From assembly GCA_025997715.1 (NCBI GenBank), contig BNUY01000158.1:1-6258 (forward strand): a stretch of DNA of 6,258 nucleotides, in the 5' to 3' direction. Under the pieces are notes generated by a model, which ran no database searches, was not told the origin of the DNA, and worked only from the letters and a program-made list of their open reading frames with translations. The translations under genes and the position numbers were made by a program. The stretch is from Spirochaetia bacterium. GTDB lineage: Bacteria > Spirochaetota > Spirochaetia > Treponematales > Breznakiellaceae. Of the stretch, positions 5,649-6,258 are shown in pieces (position 1 is the first letter of the stretch; the number at the start of each line of letters is the position of its first letter).

Positions 5649-5962
5649 CAACGTAAATACTTCAGAAGCAGTGCCAGGACGCTTACAAAAGCCAGGATCG
5701 CCAGGACATACGCCCAAACCGGCAGATCACCGGCGACAAACCTTGGGGGCGGCTCCTTTTCATGTTTGGAAGCGGCGACTCTGACAGGGGCCTCGGCGGT
5801 ATAGCCGCAGGAAGGACAGCCGGCGGAAAAAAGCCGTTCCGCACCCTCGAAACCGCATACGGGACAGAGGACGTTGGCAAAGGGGCGTCCGCATTGGGGA
5901 CAGCTTTTTGAGTCCCGCTTGACCGAAGCGCCGCAATGTTCACAGATAAACCGGGCGCCCAT
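5648..5962 (-). CDS. Small double zinc-ribbon protein with C-terminal membrane anchor
   Basis: This 104-residue protein has four CxxC pairs, C7/C10, C21/C24, C33/C36 and C49/C52. They form two consecutive zinc ribbons of the DZR type (CEHCG, CPQCGRPF, CPVCGFEG, CPSCGYT). A charged, Pro-rich linker (about 60-80) is followed by one hydrophobic helix at about 82-100 and a short basic end (KYLR), giving a tail-anchored layout with the ribbons probably in the cytoplasm. No enzymatic motif is present; zinc binding and a scaffolding or nucleic-acid role are inferences. The ATG at 5962 is preceded by GGAG about 9 bases upstream and lies 24 bases after the stop of the minus-strand fmdB part, so the two are probably one operon. 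Both are small zinc-ribbon proteins. Many bacterial proteins share this ribbon-plus-helix layout without a known role. Confidence 0.8.
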   Translation of the reverse strand: MGARFICEHCGASVKRDSKSCPQCGRPFANVLCPVCGFEGAERLFSAGCPSCGYTAEAPVRVAASKHEKEPPPRFVAGDLPVWAYVLAILAFVSVLALLLKYLR

Positions 5963-5986
5963 GAACGAAACTCCATTTCGCCGGGA

Positions 5987-6258
5987 CTAGGAGCTAGGGG
6001 CGCTGCTTGCGGCGGAGTTGGCCGCGCAGGCGCCTGACTGGGCGGCGGCACAGCCCGCACAGGGGGCGGCGGCGGGTTTTGCGGGGTTGGAAGCGGTCTT
6101 GTCACCACTTGCCTTGGAATTATCGGTTGAGTAAAAGCCGGAACCCTTAAATATGACGCCGCTTCCGCCGTTGATTATCCGGCGTATTTCCATGCCGCAC
6201 TGGGGGCATATCTTTAGAGGATCATCGGCCATGCTTTGAAACGCTTCAAAAGAATGGC
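5987..6258 (-). CDS. fmdB: FmdB-family zinc-ribbon protein, 3' part (5' end off window)
   Basis: Reading leftward from the window edge, this frame begins within codon 12 or 13 of fmdB (HSFEAFQS, then MADDPLKICPQCG) and ends at TAG (5989-5987). It supplies the second zinc-knuckle pair C29-x2-C32 (numbered from the GTG of the plus-strand copy) and the family stretch IRRIINGGSGVIFKGSGFYSTD. A low-complexity Ala/Ser/Lys tail follows with three more cysteines (C78, C81, C89). The first 20 residues come only from the plus-strand copy at 5400. FmdB proteins are small, cytoplasmic, putative regulators named from the methylotroph amide-utilisation locus; their biochemical role is poorly defined. The zinc-ribbon membrane protein follows after 24 bases. 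An ATG at 6232 is internal and not the real start. Confidence 0.88.
   Translation of the reverse strand, partial: HSFEAFQSMADDPLKICPQCGMEIRRIINGGSGVIFKGSGFYSTDNSKASGDKTASNPAKPAAAPCAGCAAAQSGACAANSAASSAPSS
6202..6258 (-). repeat. Right arm of 57-base perfect inverted repeat
   Basis: This is the reverse complement of 5434-5490 and the fmdB coding sequence for about residues 12-31. It reaches the last base of the window, so the true repeat may be longer. Confidence 0.97.

Noticed and set aside
5683..6108. 141-codon minus-strand frame rich in Pro and Ala
   Set aside because: It overlaps both zinc-ribbon genes out of frame. Its composition is what a shifted reading of the Ala-rich fmdB tail would give.

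Overview
The window looks like a moderately GC-rich bacterial chromosome, most likely from a spirochete of the Treponema type. This is an inference. It rests on a eukaryote-like (type II) isoleucyl-tRNA synthetase of the kind known in spirochetes, a CarB N-terminus of the GSGGLKIG form, a spirochete-style lipoprotein, and frequent GTG starts. Hand counts show an AT-rich left part (32-35% GC in rows 841-960) against a GC-rich ileS (62% in row 1681-1740).

Left region (1-1156). The first ~127 bases hold a ribosome binding site and the first 23 codons of what looks like carB (carbamoyl-phosphate synthase large subunit). The gene breaks off abruptly and runs into a small single-pass membrane protein of unknown function (123-467). 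A well-formed DinJ-YafQ toxin-antitoxin operon follows (536-1089), with a candidate promoter at 489-517 and a one-base antitoxin/toxin overlap.

Centre (1157-5340). ileS encodes a complete 1056-residue IleRS starting at a GTG preceded by GGAGGA. Fourteen bases later begins a predicted 332-residue lipoprotein, probably in the same transcript. Its signal peptide is largely encoded by a palindromic CGCAAAG/CTTTGCG repeat element (4363-4456), which would also fold into a terminator-like hairpin in the mRNA.

Right region (5341-6258). A candidate promoter leads into an FmdB-type zinc-ribbon gene that is broken after 30 codons. The rest of the same gene lies on the minus strand at the far end, followed by a second small zinc-ribbon membrane protein. 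The two fmdB pieces share a perfect 57-base inverted repeat (5434-5490 and 6202-6258) that runs to the last base of the window. Between them is the orphan 3' end of an unidentified gene. The native order was probably ileS, lipoprotein, fmdB, zinc-ribbon protein, then a convergent gene. The right end is therefore either an inverted chimera from amplification or assembly, or a real inversion. The carB break at the left may have the same kind of cause.

The main points of interest are the repeat-derived lipoprotein signal peptide, the split and inverted fmdB, the truncated carB, and a toxin-antitoxin pair directly upstream of an essential synthetase gene with no visible terminator between them.
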